Source: Myrica gale
Taxonomy: Eukaryota; Streptophyta; Magnoliopsida; Fagales; Myricaceae
DNA: 64,000 nucleotides
Direction: 5' to 3'
NCBI GenBank assembly: GCA_963930655.1
Contig: OZ005621.1
Location: forward strand, 17,843,001 to 17,907,000
Positions 11,582 to 31,699 of this stretch are shown piece by piece (position 1 is the first letter of the stretch; each line of letters starts with the position of its first letter). The position numbers and the translations under genes were made by a program. Below the pieces are notes generated by a model, which was given only the letters and a program-made list of their open reading frames with translations, had not been told where the DNA came from and searched no databases.

Positions 11582-12223
11582 CACCCAAGTAAGTTGTTAA
11601 CGTGACTCCCACTTATTCAATAAATTATGCTGGCCACATTTGACGTCACATCGTCCATTATGTACTGGTATCTCGCAAAATGTTATCTTTCCAACTTGTC
11701 CGATTCAAGTTCATCTCCCCATGCTATGCATTGTTTCATCCACCATAAGTTATGATGGCCACGATGTGTCCCGTGAGTAGTTAAGTTGAATTTTTTCTCA
11801 GATGAAGCTTCTACCATTTGTGAGTTTAATAGAGAGTTGATCAAGAGGATTTTTTTTAAGAGTCCAAAATTAAGGACTAAAATTTCACCTTCTGTGAGCT
11901 GGACTAGAGGATTTTATTTTTTAGTACAAAACGACTAAAATTTTTAATTTTAAAAAAAGTCATGATCTATTATGAAAACGGTAAAAAATGAAGGACTGTC
12001 ATTTTTAATTTTAAAAAATAATGATATATTTGTGAAAATGACGTAAAACTAAGGACAAAAAAATAAATTTCTCAAAAATTTATCCTAATATCTAGAATTT
12101 TGGTTGAAGCGCTGAAAAGACGAGTAGATATATATTTTTTAAGAGAGGAAAAAGCGGTGGGTGGGTATACTATTTATAAAAAATAAGGGTGATGAAGATG
12201 AAAAAAAAAAAAAGAGAAAGTTC

Positions 12224-15200
12224 ATGATCAAAGCGATGCGCGGGAATAGCCGTTTGAGACAGGTACACAGCACCTGCAGTCGCTCTCTCCAAAACGAGCC
12301 CATCAACGAGAAACTCCAGAACATAACAAAGACAACTACTCCATCTAAGAAAACCTTAAACCAAAGGCGCGATGCTAAGAACAAGAAGTCACCCATCTCA
12401 GATTCGGACATTCTAAAATGGAATGTGGCCATCACTGCCCACATGCGTAACGGCCAATGTGAGTCCGCTCTCAGCATCTTCAACTCCATGCCACGCCGGA
12501 GCCCAGTCTCCTACAAGGTATATCTGGGTTCTTGTCGAATGACAAGATTGATCTTGCGAGAGATTTGTTTGAGAAAATGCCTGAAAGAGACTTGGTTTCT
12601 TGGAATGTGATGCTTAGTGGGTATGTCAGGAACAGGAATCTTGGTGCAGCTCGTGATTTTTTCGATCAGATGCCCGAAAGGGATGTTGTTTCGTGGAATG
12701 CTATGTTGTCTGGGTATGCCCAGAATGGGTAGTCGATGAGGCAAGAAAGATTTTTGATAGGATGCCGGATAAGAATGAGATATCATGGAATGGGTTACTT
12801 GCAGCGTATGTGCAGAATATGAGGATAGAGGAAGCTCGGAAGCTGTTTGAGTCAAAAACAGATTGGGAAGTGGTGTCTTGGAATTGTTTGATGGGGGGCT
12901 ACGTAAGGAGGAAGAGGTTGGTTGATGCTAGATGGCTTTTTGATCGGATGCCTGTGAGAGATGAGGTTTCTTGGAATACTATGATCACGGGTTATGCGCA
13001 GAACGGGGAGTTGTTGGAAGCTAGTAGATTGTTTGAGGACTCTCCAATTCGGGATGTGTTTGCATGGACGACAATGGCGTCTGGACATGTGCAGAATGGG
13101 ATGTTGAATGAAGCAAGAAGATTTTTCAATGAGATGCCTGTGAAAAACGAGGTTTCGTGGAACTCAATGATTGCTGGATATGTGCAGTGCAAGAGAATGG
13201 GCATGGCAAGGGAATTGTTCGATATGATGCCTTATCGGAACATAAGTTCTTGGAACACAATGATTACTGGCTATGCTCAGAGTGGTGATATTTCTGAAGC
13301 AAGGGATTTGTTCAATAAGATGCCTCGGCGTGACTGTATTTCTTGGGCAGCGATTATTGCTGGTTATGCTCAAAGTGGTCATGGTGAAGAGGCTTTGCAT
13401 CTATTTGTGAAAATGAAACGGGATGGGGAAACGTTAAATAGGTCTTCATTTACCTGTTCTTTAAGTGCGTGTGCTGATATTGCTGCTCTGGAGTTGGGTA
13501 AGCAATTGTATGGGCAGCTAGTTAAGGCAGGATATGAGACTGGCTATTACGTGGGGAATGCACTTCTGGCCATGTATTGTAAATGTGGAAACATAGATGA
13601 AGCATATGACGTGTTTGAAGATATAGCAGAAAAGGATGTTGTATCTTGGAATACAATGATTGCAGGATATGCGCGGCATGGATTTGGCAAAGAGGCTTTG
13701 AAGGTTTTTGAGTCAATGAAGGCAGCGGGAAGCAACCCTGACGATGTCACTATGGTAATTTTTGTTTTACCCATTTGAATGCATTTAATTTTCATTTAGG
13801 TGTCGTATTCTCAACCCAAAATGATATTCTATTTCAATTTGATTCGCCCCTTGACCTTTATTTGGCTTGTCAAATTGGTGTTCTGAAACTGTCGGAGTTA
13901 CTGGTGACAGAAGTTCCTTTGAAGGCAAGAGAACTTCCTTTTACTGGTGTGAGAACTTGTTGTTTGATTCTTTTGAGATAGCTGTTTCAGGAAATGATTG
14001 CTGAATAAACATTCTGGACAGTTATATCAAGTCATCTAGTACTTTTCTTAGGCTTGTGTTTATCATAATGCTGTCACGAACATACCAGAGGAAAAAGTAA
14101 AATGACCATGCTGGTTGAAACTAGCCTAAAGAAATATTTCCTTATCTGAGTGGCATCTTAATTGTGCTTTGAGTATCGTTGTAAAAAACATGTGGTAGAT
14201 TTTCATGCATGATTAGGGCATAGAACTTCCTGAGGTTGATGCACATTAGTTCTTTAGGTTTACTTTAATTCTCTCTGGTGTAGACCCTACATACCCCCAT
14301 GCTTGCCCTATCCCTTATATATGCACGCTGAAGCTAGCGAGCTATTGTACTTGAGTGCCCTTATAAAGCCATTTGGTTGCCTCCTTGTATGTTAACTTAT
14401 CATCTTCCTCTGTTATTTTTAAAAGGGAACCTTGCTCCGCTTTCATTCTTGTCAGAAAGACAATCAGTACTTTCTCCCTGGTTCAGTTGTTGAATGAAAG
14501 AGAGGCACTATATGAATAGCACTTCATAGTACTTTCTTTGATCGTGAACTTGAAAAAGAAGAAGAAGAAGTAACAACGAGACAAGAATATCTTTCAATAA
14601 ACTTTGGAAGCGGAAAAGCAATTAGATAAATAGATAAAGCAATAAAGTGAAAAGCAATTACTTTTCAAACCAAAAGGTTTACGTGTCCTGAAGATTACCA
14701 CATTATTGTCCATATCAATCTGTATTTTTTTTGCTGCAAATTGTTGCATAGCTTGAACTTACTAGCTCTAATAATATCTTTGTTTCTACATAACTTCTTT
14801 CTCCTTCTAATTGTTACCCCCCCCCCTCTCTTCTTCTTTGCATCGTGTTTCAGGTTGGTGTACTGTCTGCTTGCAGTCATACTGGATTGGTAGAAAAGGG
14901 ATCAGAATATTTCTATTCAATGAGTCGGGAGTATGGTATAACAGCAAACTCAAAACACTACACTTGTATGATTGATCTTCTTGGACGAGCTGGGCGTCTG
15001 GACGAGGCCCAGAATTTGATGCGAATAATGCCCTTTGAACCAGATGCTGCTACATGGGGTGCTCTACTCGGTGCAAGCAGAATTCATGGCAATACTGAAT
15101 TAGGTGAAAAGGCTGCTGAGATGATTTTTGAGATGGAACCTGATAATTCAGGGATGTATGTTCTTCTCTCAAATTTATATGCATCTTCAGGTAGATGGGG

Positions 15201-15658
15201 TGATGTTAGCAAGATGAGATTGAAAATGAGGGTTAGTGGTGTGAGAAAAGTACCTGGTTATAGTTGGCTTGAAGCCCAGAATAAGGTTCATACTTTTTCA
15301 GCTGGAGACCCTACCACCCAGACAAGGATAGAATATATGCATTTTTAGAAGAGATGGATTTGAAAATGAAGCTGGACGGGTATGTTTCTTGTACAAAATT
15401 GGTTTTACATGATGTGGAAGAGGAAGAGAAGGAACATCTACCAAGTATCACAGTGAGAAATTAGCAGTGGCATTTGGAATCCTTTCGATACCTGCTGGGA
15501 GACCAATCCGCGTTATGAAAAACTTGCGAGTGTGCGAAGATTGCCACAATGCCATCAAACACATATCCAAGATTGAGGGAAGGTTGATAATCTTGAGAGA
15601 TTCACATCGCTTTCACCACTTCAGTGGTGGTTCTTGTTCATGTGGGGATTACTGGTGA
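12224..15658 (+). pseudogene. PLS-DYW pentatricopeptide repeat protein (At4g02750-like), frame broken in four places
   Basis: Two exons, 12224-13754 and 14854-15658, with a phase-0 GT-AG intron of 1099 bp. Summed length is about 780 codons, matching Arabidopsis At4g02750 and its orthologs. Repeated units of the type VSWNxMIxGYAQNG and ARxLFDxMPxR form the PLS tract. E/E+ motifs follow (PGYSWLE, HTFSAGD), then a DYW deaminase domain with [19 protein letters not shown] and the C-terminal CSCGDYW. DYW proteins act in organelles as C-to-U RNA editing factors. The frame changes near 12515-12530 (net loss of four bases), near 12729 (one base lost after AATGGGTA), near 15314-15320 (one C lost in DPTHPD) and near 15437-15442 (one base lost before KYHSEK). 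Sequence between breaks is otherwise stop-free and well conserved, so decay is recent or the breaks are base-call errors. The start codon at 12224 was chosen because homology-like sequence begins there; an in-frame ATG also lies at 12161. Confidence 0.88.
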
Positions 15659-16818
15659 GATAGAAAAGCATTATTAAGTGGAAATGCGACGTTGGTGTTG
15701 CAACTCTTGATCTGACATAGAAATCCTTGCAGATTGACCAAGTATTTAAGTCAAGTCGTTCTGAAAACTTTGAGGCCATTGACTTCTGTGAGAAGAGTCG
15801 AGATGGATTGAAATTGCATGTGAAAGATAACCGACTCCAAATTTCTCACGATAGGTGGACTGAAAGATGGATTTATTCAGATGTTTTTGGGCTAATTGCT
15901 GCTTATACAGAAGATAAGATTTCTCTCTACTTTGTGATGGGGCTCTAGTTTGAAGATAATGCTGTTACTTGTATATACTCGGGACTGCAAACATAGAAAG
16001 TTTGAGTTGGAATACATGGTAAATAATTTGCCGGAAATGGTCAGTGAGTCTTTGGAGAAAACAGTTGGACGAGTGTTCTTCATAGAAGCAATATCATGAA
16101 GGTAGATTCTAGCAAGTCTTTTCTTGGATTAATCCTGCAATTCTGGTTTTAAGTTTACGCATTTTAGCCGTTCTTTGTGGGTAAGGAAGAACCACCTAAC
16201 AAGTGAGATTGCTAGATTTAGTAAGTAAACCAGTTCCTGACAAGTGTATTTCCAATAAGCTATTCCCCTCCCTAGATAGTACCAATCCACAACGTGTTTC
16301 TGTTCTTCAAAAACAGTGTGGAGCAATATCTTGAACAATAAGTGTCCCTCACTATCCTTGGAAATGATTTAGATGACTATTGGTTATATATATAACATGC
16401 CCTTCTTCGATGTTGCAGTGAGAAAGGCTTTCTCAGCTCAGCTATCTCTATTACCTGCGGATTTTCCCAAAGGGAGGTAATTTATGCGAAAACTGAGAAA
16501 ATCCCACAGATAAATCTGCTCAAGTGAGCGTTGCCGGGAAGGGTGGTGGTGTTTGAAGGTCAATCTTTTTTTATTTTTCTGGGCAATTTTTTGAGCAGGA
16601 CCAGAAGCCTAGAATTGGAGAGATTAGACCCAGGGAACCAGCGCCTCCCCAAAGGGTTGCCAGTTCCTATTGGTTGAAGCTCAATCATTCAAATTTCGAA
16701 TGGCGTTATAGGAGAATGCATGTGACCCGGATTGGTTGTATTCTATCAGATATCTTTCCTAAAGCTCATATTAAACGTTGTGATAATCCCCTGACTGACC
16801 CCGGACAGTATTTCTTAA
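15659..16818. other. Downstream of PPR gene, no supportable gene
   Basis: Short frames only (for example 15727-15948), with no recognised family. The first few hundred bases are probably 3' UTR. No mobile element ends seen until the TRIM at 16819. Confidence 0.45.
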
Positions 16819-17821
16819 TGTTAGAGATAATATCATAATCAAATCTTAAAGATTTAATATGAGATTATAGTTATCACTATATCAAATTTTTGATATTGTT
16901 ATGAAGATTCAGATTCAAATTCAAATTCAAATGTAGAGATTCAAATTTAAATATAGGATATTCTCTTATTATGCTTTGTATTATCTCTATAAATAGAGAT
17001 CTTCAATTGTAATCTGTATGGACTCATAATACAAAATGGGCTTTCACAGTGGATGTAGGTCTTCTAGACCGAACCACTTAAAATCTCTTGTCTCTTGTTA
17101 TTATTTCTCTTCCCTCTTCATTTTCACCTTTTTCTTCTTGGTATCAGAGGAACAAAATTTTGCATCCTTAAAAGTTGGTGAATTTCACCTCCGCTGTACT
17201 TACAGCAAATTTCCGTTGAGAGAAAAAAAATAGGTGAGTGAAAGAGAGAGAAAAAAGACAGAGCAGAGATATGTTTGGCAAGGGTCGTGTGCCTATGATT
17301 TCAAGGTCCGATCACTTTCAGCCTATTCAAGGTCGTGTGCCTATGATATGATTTCAAGGTCCGATCAAATAAAAAAAAGTATATATGTTCATCAAAAGAG
17401 CAAATATCAGCAAGGGAGCAAGGATCTATGACTTCAAGGTCCAATCACCTTCAGATCTCGTTTTTCAACCACAAGATTTCATATTTCTCCATCTTGTGTT
17501 TAAGGGGGATGTTAGAGATAATATCATAATCAAATCTTAAAAATTTGATATGATATTATAGTTTTCACAATATCAAATTTTTGATATTGTTATGAAGATT
17601 CAAATTCAAATTCAAATTCAAATGTAGAGATTCAAATTTAAATGTAGGATATTCTCCTATTATGCTTTGTATTATCTCTATAAATAGAGATCTTCAATTG
17701 TAATCTGTATGGACTCATAATACAATTCATAGTGGATTTAGATCTTCTAGACCGAACCACTTAAAATCTCTTGTCTCTTACTATTATTTCTCTCCCCTCT
17801 TCGTTTTCACCTATTTCTTCT
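16819..17821 (+). mobile_element. TRIM (terminal-repeat retrotransposon in miniature), structurally whole
   Basis: Two direct terminal repeats, 16819-17138 and 17510-17821, begin TGTTAGAGATAATATC and end TTTCTTCT. They are flanked by a 5-bp target duplication CTTAA (16814-16818 and 17822-17826). Directly after the first repeat lies TGGTATCAGAGG (17139-17150), the initiator-tRNA-Met primer binding site. Directly before the second is a polypurine tract AAGGGGGA (about 17502-17509). The internal region is only about 370 bp and non-coding. It holds duplicated GGTCGTGTGCCTATGAT words. The two repeats differ at roughly 5% of positions plus one indel, suggesting an insertion some millions of years old. 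Confidence 0.9.
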
Positions 17822-17826
17822 CTTAA

Positions 17827-18737
17827 GTCAATGTTTATAAGCCTCCTTGTTTTCCTGTTAATTTTTTTTTCCCATTTCCCCCTTTTGTCCAAAGGATATT
17901 CAAGTTTAGATCTACCATCCTTCGATATTGACTATTGGCTTCCCTTTATTTCTGGAGCTGCCCTGAGTCAATCACGCCTCTTTCTATTGTGGAAGATATC
18001 ATGGTGGATGACTCAAAAGTCTCACCGACTACTTCATCAACCGGCTTCAAATGTGACCATTTTCTTGGCAAGGTCAATGACAAAAAAGGACCCCTATCAA
18101 TTTATAAATACCTATTGCTCCTTTTAGAGTAAGGACCCCATCCCTATTCTGTTATAGTAATATATATCTTTCTTGCCTGAAAAAAAAATAAAATTAAAAA
18201 CAGAGAAGAACAAGAAGTAGAAAACCCTACACATACCCATCCCCCGGTTAACTTTGGCCCCTCAGCAACATGCAAAACAATTAATAATAATAAGGTGAAT
18301 AGAAGCCCTTGAAGGCTGAAGCAGTGTCAGCTCATGCATTAGCTCGTAAATATGGGCACAAAGATTTCTTCTCCATATGATGACCAATCAAGAATTGGTT
18401 GCTCCTAGAAGACAAAGTTACTATATCGCAGCTTGAACTGATGCGATTACATTCGAAACAAAACCTTTCGCACTAGTCTATCACATCGCATAGACACAAA
18501 AGAACATAATTGTAGTTTCCACCAAAAACGTACAAGAGTTTAATTACAAGAGAGCACCTCTACTCCTCCACAAATCAATAGAATTGCGATGCAATCCTAG
18601 AGTTAGCTTCTACCTGGAATAATGTGAGGACTATATAGCACCCTCAATGCATGCCATGGACGAAATAGGAGTAGAGCACAGAACTATGTCTTCTCGAACT
18701 CTTAAACTGAAAATCGATATCGATCTGAAGTATGAAA
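17827..18737. other. Between TRIM and MAP kinase 3' end; likely kinase 3' UTR at right
   Basis: No credible protein. The ORFs at 17771-18132 run out of the TRIM repeat and look spurious. Roughly 18450-18737 is expected to include the 3' UTR of the minus-strand MAP kinase gene, though no poly(A) signal could be assigned with confidence. Confidence 0.4.
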
Positions 18738-26534
<7,797 letters not shown>

Positions 26535-26965
26535 ATACTCTCCTCGGCGTCCTTTTCAAGCCACTCGATTCCTTCAGCATTGCCCGCTTTTCTTATATTC
26601 CGATTCCTATCTTTCTCTCTATATTATCGCAGCTTCTGCCACCTGCAAAATTCTCTGGTCGTCGCAGGCGATGGGTGCGGAACAAAACGCCTAAGAGAGG
26701 GTTGCGTGGTTGCTTTAGGGAGATGGGCCGTTAATGATGGCGAAGTGATAAATAATGCTTTTGCAGCTCCGCCAAACGTGGGGCGACATGCGTGACCACG
26801 GGTTTTAATTACTTTTATCTCGTTTTACGTACCGTGCTCCGTCGTTTTGCTTTCTTGTTTTTTTTTTTTCCTTCGTTTCCTTTTGTGCATGTCTTGCTCT
26901 CGTGGATGAGAGAGCTCTGGGCAATTGAATGACGAAAATTCTACTCCGAGACGGAGTAATTGAAT
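26535..26965. promoter_or_regulatory. Promoter/5' leader region of the minus-strand MAP kinase gene
   Basis: Upstream of the kinase start codon. Frames here (for example 26472-26795 on the plus strand) overlap the first exon and are shadows. No clear TATA box was identified on the minus strand. The region ends where the outer Mutator-like element begins. Confidence 0.4.
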
Positions 26966-27587
26966 TAAATTTTAGGGAATTTATCATTTTAATTTTTAGA
27001 TTTTACGCTCTTTTATGTTTTATTTCTTGAGTTTTATTTTTTAAAATATTAGTCCTTGAATTTATATTTTTTTACAAAATAGTTCTTACGTCAGTCTGTC
27101 GTCCATATGCTTAACGGACCATGTAGCGGTCGACCGGTACATGAAGCGGACGACCAGTACATGTAGTTGTCGAGTCCTTGGGTTTACATTTTTTTACAAA
27201 ATAATTCTTTCGTCAGTCTGTCATCCATATGCTTAACGAACCATGTAGCGGTCGACCGCTTCAAATTGCTGAAATGTCAGAGAGCTCCGTTAAACATATG
27301 GACTGCAGACTGATGGAATGGTCATTTTGTAAAAAAATGTAAACCCAAAGACTAATATTTAAAAGGGCATTTGGCAAATAGATCCTTGGGTTTATACCAT
27401 TTTTGCAAATAGGTCCTTTATTTTCAAACTTCAAATAAAAAGCCCCTGAACTTTCTATCTTTGGCACAAAGGCACTTCCGTTAACCTTCCGTCCATCAAC
27501 CTAACGGTTAAGTACACGTGGCTAAATAATTGGGCAAGTCAGCGTCCTTGCTCCTCTTCTTGCAGACGACGACTTCTCGTTTAGCCT

Positions 27588-29123
27588 AAAAAAATCACCG
27601 CTTATTAAAACACACTATTTTGCGTAACCATGCTGCTCTTCTTCGTACAACATGTTCTTCTTCTTCGTACTAAAATGAAAACGACAAGTCATGGCACACT
27701 TGTAAAAAACTTCACTCGTACTTGAATCTTTACAAGTTCCCTTCCTAAAATACAACATTTTGCCCCTGCATACTGTCATGCTACTCCCCTGCTACTCCCT
27801 CACATAAGAAGAAACGAGAAACCTACACGGAAACTGAAAGCAGTGTCTGTGCTCTACATGGAAAGTGGTTATAGTAAACTACTCTATAGCTCTAGCACAA
27901 ACCACTGCTGATAGAACAACAAACGCATCTTCTAGAAAAGCTCATATTATTCTGCAATTTCTAGTACTTCCCCATCGTACTGGCGAGGAAAGAAAAGCTT
28001 AACTTTTAGTAGACCTTTTTTTAATGATGCTTGTTGGCCACATTACACTGCTTTCTGATCTCCCGTTTCGTACCGGTGAGAGGATTGTTCTCAGAGAGAA
28101 GGGTGATGGGAGAAGTGCTTGAAAAAGTAGTCCTGGCTCTTAGCCATTTTCTCACATAGGGCTTTGTCCTCTTGTCGGTGGCTAGTTGGTGGTCTACGAT
28201 CAATAAGCCCTTGTTATCCAATATGTTCCTGTAGTAATTGTTGTCTAACTTCATCGGGGTCCCACGGTCATTTCTCACATACTGAACGGCCTTGGGGTCT
28301 GGGATCTGGTCAAGGCATTTGTAAAGCATGTGCTCGACATGGCCAAGGTTAAGCGCAGGGTCGACTTCTGGGTATAAACGGTGCACTAGCTTCACATAGT
28401 GGGTTCGACCCACACTATGAGCTTCTGTTGGATACAAGAAGAGCAATTTATAAAATACATGCATTTTGGATACGAATCTTTTCAGCTCTCATGCTTTAAT
28501 GTGTATTGAGTCCACATGCTCTCATTGTGGTCTGGAAGGTATTGCTCGACCACTTCTGCTCTGCTCTTCCTACCATCTCTTCTTCCAGTTTTGAGAGGGA
28601 TGTAAGGACCTCCAAGCTTTACCCAACTTTAAAACATTTTAGAGTCACATACTAGATTCAGTACTGCTTTTAAGCTTTATTCCACAAGAAGAAAAATCCT
28701 TATTACCATCCTGATATTTGCCTCAAGGAAAGGTGCAATGGACAAGAAAACAATAGCAAACAAACTTTGTAATTTCATGCAGTTTGCAGATCACACAACT
28801 TTTTAGAAAGGAGAACATGTGCAGTATAACAGAGTGGTCCCGAAGACCCATATTAACTGAGGGTGAAATTGACAAAGGAGGGAAAGCTAAGAGCCCACCT
28901 ATTTACAACAACAATGTTATCTCTAGCAGACAGTACAAGGATATCAGCACAGGAAACAGCTCCGGGGCACTCCCTTTCCATAGCGTCTTTTATTCCACAA
29001 GCCCAGGTCGTCACTTGCAGCTCTACCGAAAAGCATAAATTCCCCAAACAAAGAGAGCTTTGTCTTATTATCTTTTTCTCTAGGGTTTGCAAGTGTTCGG
29101 CATTTTTTTAGCGGTCATTTTTT
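27588..29123. mobile_element. Insert carrying peroxidase fragment inside the left MULE arm, with its own short inverted ends
   Basis: The left junction reads AAAAAAATCACCGCTTA and the right junction, complemented, reads AAAAAATGACCGCTAAA, giving imperfect inverted ends of about 15 bp. The homologous place in the intact right arm is an uninterrupted TTAGCCTTAAAAAATGGAG, which serves as the empty site. It is therefore either a separate small element that captured the peroxidase exons, or filler DNA joined during repair. No clean target duplication could be defined in the A/T run. Confidence 0.5.
28021..29010 (-). pseudogene. Class III peroxidase gene fragment (PER21/PER42-like)
   Basis: Minus strand. 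An exon 2 remnant at about 29010-28890 reads MERECPGAVSCADILVLSAR. An exon 3 remnant at 28616-28515 reads GGPYIPLKTGRRDGRK, then RAEVVEQYLPDHNES. An exon 4 remnant at 28422-28021 starts AHSVGRTHYVKLVHRLYPEV and ends KQCNVANKHH at a natural stop. The proximal-histidine region (HSVGRTH) and the C-terminal part are well preserved. Missing are exon 1 (signal peptide, distal His and the first calcium site) and the stretch between NESM and AHSVG. It is therefore not a functional peroxidase. Introns are retained, so it moved as genomic DNA, not as a retrocopy. It lies wholly inside the Mutator-like element. Confidence 0.88.
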
Positions 29124-29299
29124 AGAGTTCGGTTATGGTACTGAGACTTATGGTGCTGATAGCTGCTGATGGACGGCTGGGATCAAGTTTTCATGATCTA
29201 AGGGCTGAAAATAAGACAACTCAATTAATGAAAGCTGACCTGCGATTTGACCCGTTTGCCATATAACTCGGTAACCCACACGACCTGTCATCTTGCCAC

Positions 29300-29422
29300 A
29301 GCTCCCCTGCCATCTTGCCACAGCTCCAGCTCCGTCGCCGGCCATCTCCGTCAGCGCCGGCTAGCTCCAGCTTCGCCCAGCTCCAGCTCCATCAGCGCCG
29401 CCCAGCTCCAGCTCCATCCGTG
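29300..29422 (+). repeat. CAGCTCCAGCTCC minisatellite-like GC-rich block
   Basis: A GC-rich run of CAGCTCCAGCTCC and CCATCAGCGCCG units in the inner left arm of the MULE. A diverged inverted copy lies at about 32125-32260. GC content stands out against the AT-rich surroundings, a common property of Mutator-like terminal arms. Confidence 0.65.
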
Positions 29423-30435
29423 TAAAGGTACCTGCCATGTTTTTTTAGCTAAATTGCCTGCCTGCCGTGGATTTTAGTTCGTCATGTATTTTCATATGTT
29501 GCTCTGAATTATGATGATCTTCTTTGCAGGCCTATGATCTTGTTGAAGGAGCACTTGTAAGTCTTCCATTTTCTCAATCCTCTAAGAAGATTTTATTTCA
29601 ATTTTACATGTTCTTTAGACTTCTCAATTATCTGCAGTATTCCTTAAATTATCAGATTGTGTGAATAAATGGTCGGTTTTACCTTAGTTCTGTTTTCAAT
29701 TGCATTGTAGCTTCTATAATGACTGTTAACAGCTATGATTACCACATTGCACCGATTTTTTGTTGCCTTGATCTGAGTAATTATTGAGCAATTAAATGCC
29801 TCTCTTGATAGTCTTGGTAATCGTTATAATTTTCAGCTTTCTTGGCGATTTCTTGATTTATGCTACTATAGTACCTGGACTTACGCTATATCCACGATAT
29901 TTCAATGCTTCAATATGGTTAGTTGGTTCATGTTCATAACACCCCGTTGCCTTGTATGCTGGTGAGGGATGTTTGTTACCTGTGTGAGCAGGGTATTCCT
30001 CAATATGGTTAGCTTTTTTTTCAGAATTTGTGTAATACTTATGCCTAATTGATGTTGATTTAATGCATTATCTATGGGTTCCATCATAAATATTGTTGTA
30101 AGCTTACTGGGCAGTTAATTTTTTATCATGTGAGTATGTTATTTTGTATTGAATGAGCATATATTTGCTATGCTTGAATCCAATCCATGTTGCTACATCG
30201 TTGTGTTTTTATTGTCTGAACAACTGGTGTTCTGATTTGAAGTTCACTCCCTTGCATTATTATCTTGAATCCAAAACATTGAAGGAGTTAAAGGCAGAAA
30301 TCTGAAGTCACATTATGTACTTAGCAGCACAATGCGAGTCTCTCTCTCTTGTTACAGGTTATAGAACAAAATTTATGAAAAAAATAACCAAAATCTCAAA
30401 AAAATTTGCATGTCTTTAGTACGGGCTCTAACAAT

Positions 30436-30510
30436 TTTTTATACAAATTCTACATATCTCGTCATCCTCCTCCTCCTCCTCTTCCTCATCCTTGTTCGAT
30501 ACCTACAAAG
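30436..30510 (-). pseudogene. Possible fragment of a RING-CH (SUD1/DOA10-like) exon
   Basis: The minus strand reads VSNKDEEEEEEEDDEICRIC directly after a TTTGTAG acceptor-like site. An acidic run followed by (I/V)CRIC is how the RING-CH finger of plant SUD1/CER9 (a DOA10-like ER E3 ligase) begins. Only two of the eight metal ligands are visible before homology ends. The match is too short to be certain and may be chance low complexity. Confidence 0.3.
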
Positions 30511-31699
30511 AAGGAATACAAAAATATAAATGTTACACCCTAGGCAGTTCACAAACATAAAAAGTGATAAAAACAAAATAGCAAATGCAATTTACGAGAC
30601 AACAGAGGAAAACATGACAGAATTTGGCCATGAAATTCATTGCTACTCTCTGTACGAGTCTTTCATAATTGGGTCGCATTTGAAAGGATCGATAAAATAT
30701 TTATATTGCACTTAATTGCACCAAAAGACAATAATCAAGCAAGACTAACCAAATCTCACAATGGATCAAGCACATCAATTTGGAACCCTTCAGTACCATC
30801 ATTCAAGCCTCGACCAAGGAATCAATTAGTGCATCAGGACTTATTTACAATTGTCTCTACCCTTTTCAACAGTTCATCTACAGGTTGGAATATACACTTA
30901 CTTCAAAACATGATCGCCATTCCACTCTCCTTTACATTGTTCCAGACAAGGAATTTTTGAAGAAACTAAACTTCTTTTATTTCCGACATCTAATTTATAG
31001 TGCTGTAAAAGGGTATAATTTACTTAAAAATGATGCGCACAGCTTGTAAATCAAAACAACAAGCGCGGGGTTTTGAGACCAATGCAGAATCAAACAAAAC
31101 CAGTTTTGGTCGAAAAATTAGCAGAAAGTAGTATGCAAGTAAAGGCCCCCAAACAATAAGAGTAATTACCGGTTGAATTTTGGGCTAAAGAAAAACAAAC
31201 GCATATTTCAATCCTAGTCGTATTTAGGTAGAAAAGCTCTGCAAAGAAGCTGTTCTCTCTCGTTTGAATTCGCTTTAAACTCAACCGATAAGGGAAGATG
31301 AAGAAGAAGACAGAAAATATCTATGAGTATCCATAATTTCTAATTTTGTTTATTCAATAGTGGTCAAGAACCATTGAAACATACTTCACAGTAAGGACAT
31401 TTAAAACGTGACGTGGATTCCATGGAACCAGTTCTTTCTGCTTAAGACCAATTTCTATTTTCCCAGTTACTGCACGATACACACGCGGATCTCATGGCAC
31501 TGCTGCAAAAAACAGAGGAAGTTGATGCAGTGAAAATGAATAAGAAAGTTATGCAAACGGAGAACTTCAGTTGTAGGGGTAATAAATGTATGAAGTATCT
31601 CTTGCAAATAAATCATAGCTTCGTACATAGTCCTCGAATTTATTGGCCGAAGAGCAGAAAGAGTGTACAGGCTAAAAATTCTCCTCTGGAAAATTATCT

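Noticed and set aside
12511-13795. Multiple minus-strand frames opposite the PPR gene
   Set aside because: They are shadows of the plus-strand repeats, keeping open only because of the repeated codon pattern.
29530-29559. Mini exon reading AYDLVEGAL between AG and GT
   Set aside because: Only nine codons with acceptor- and donor-like ends and no recognisable parent gene; chance is likely.
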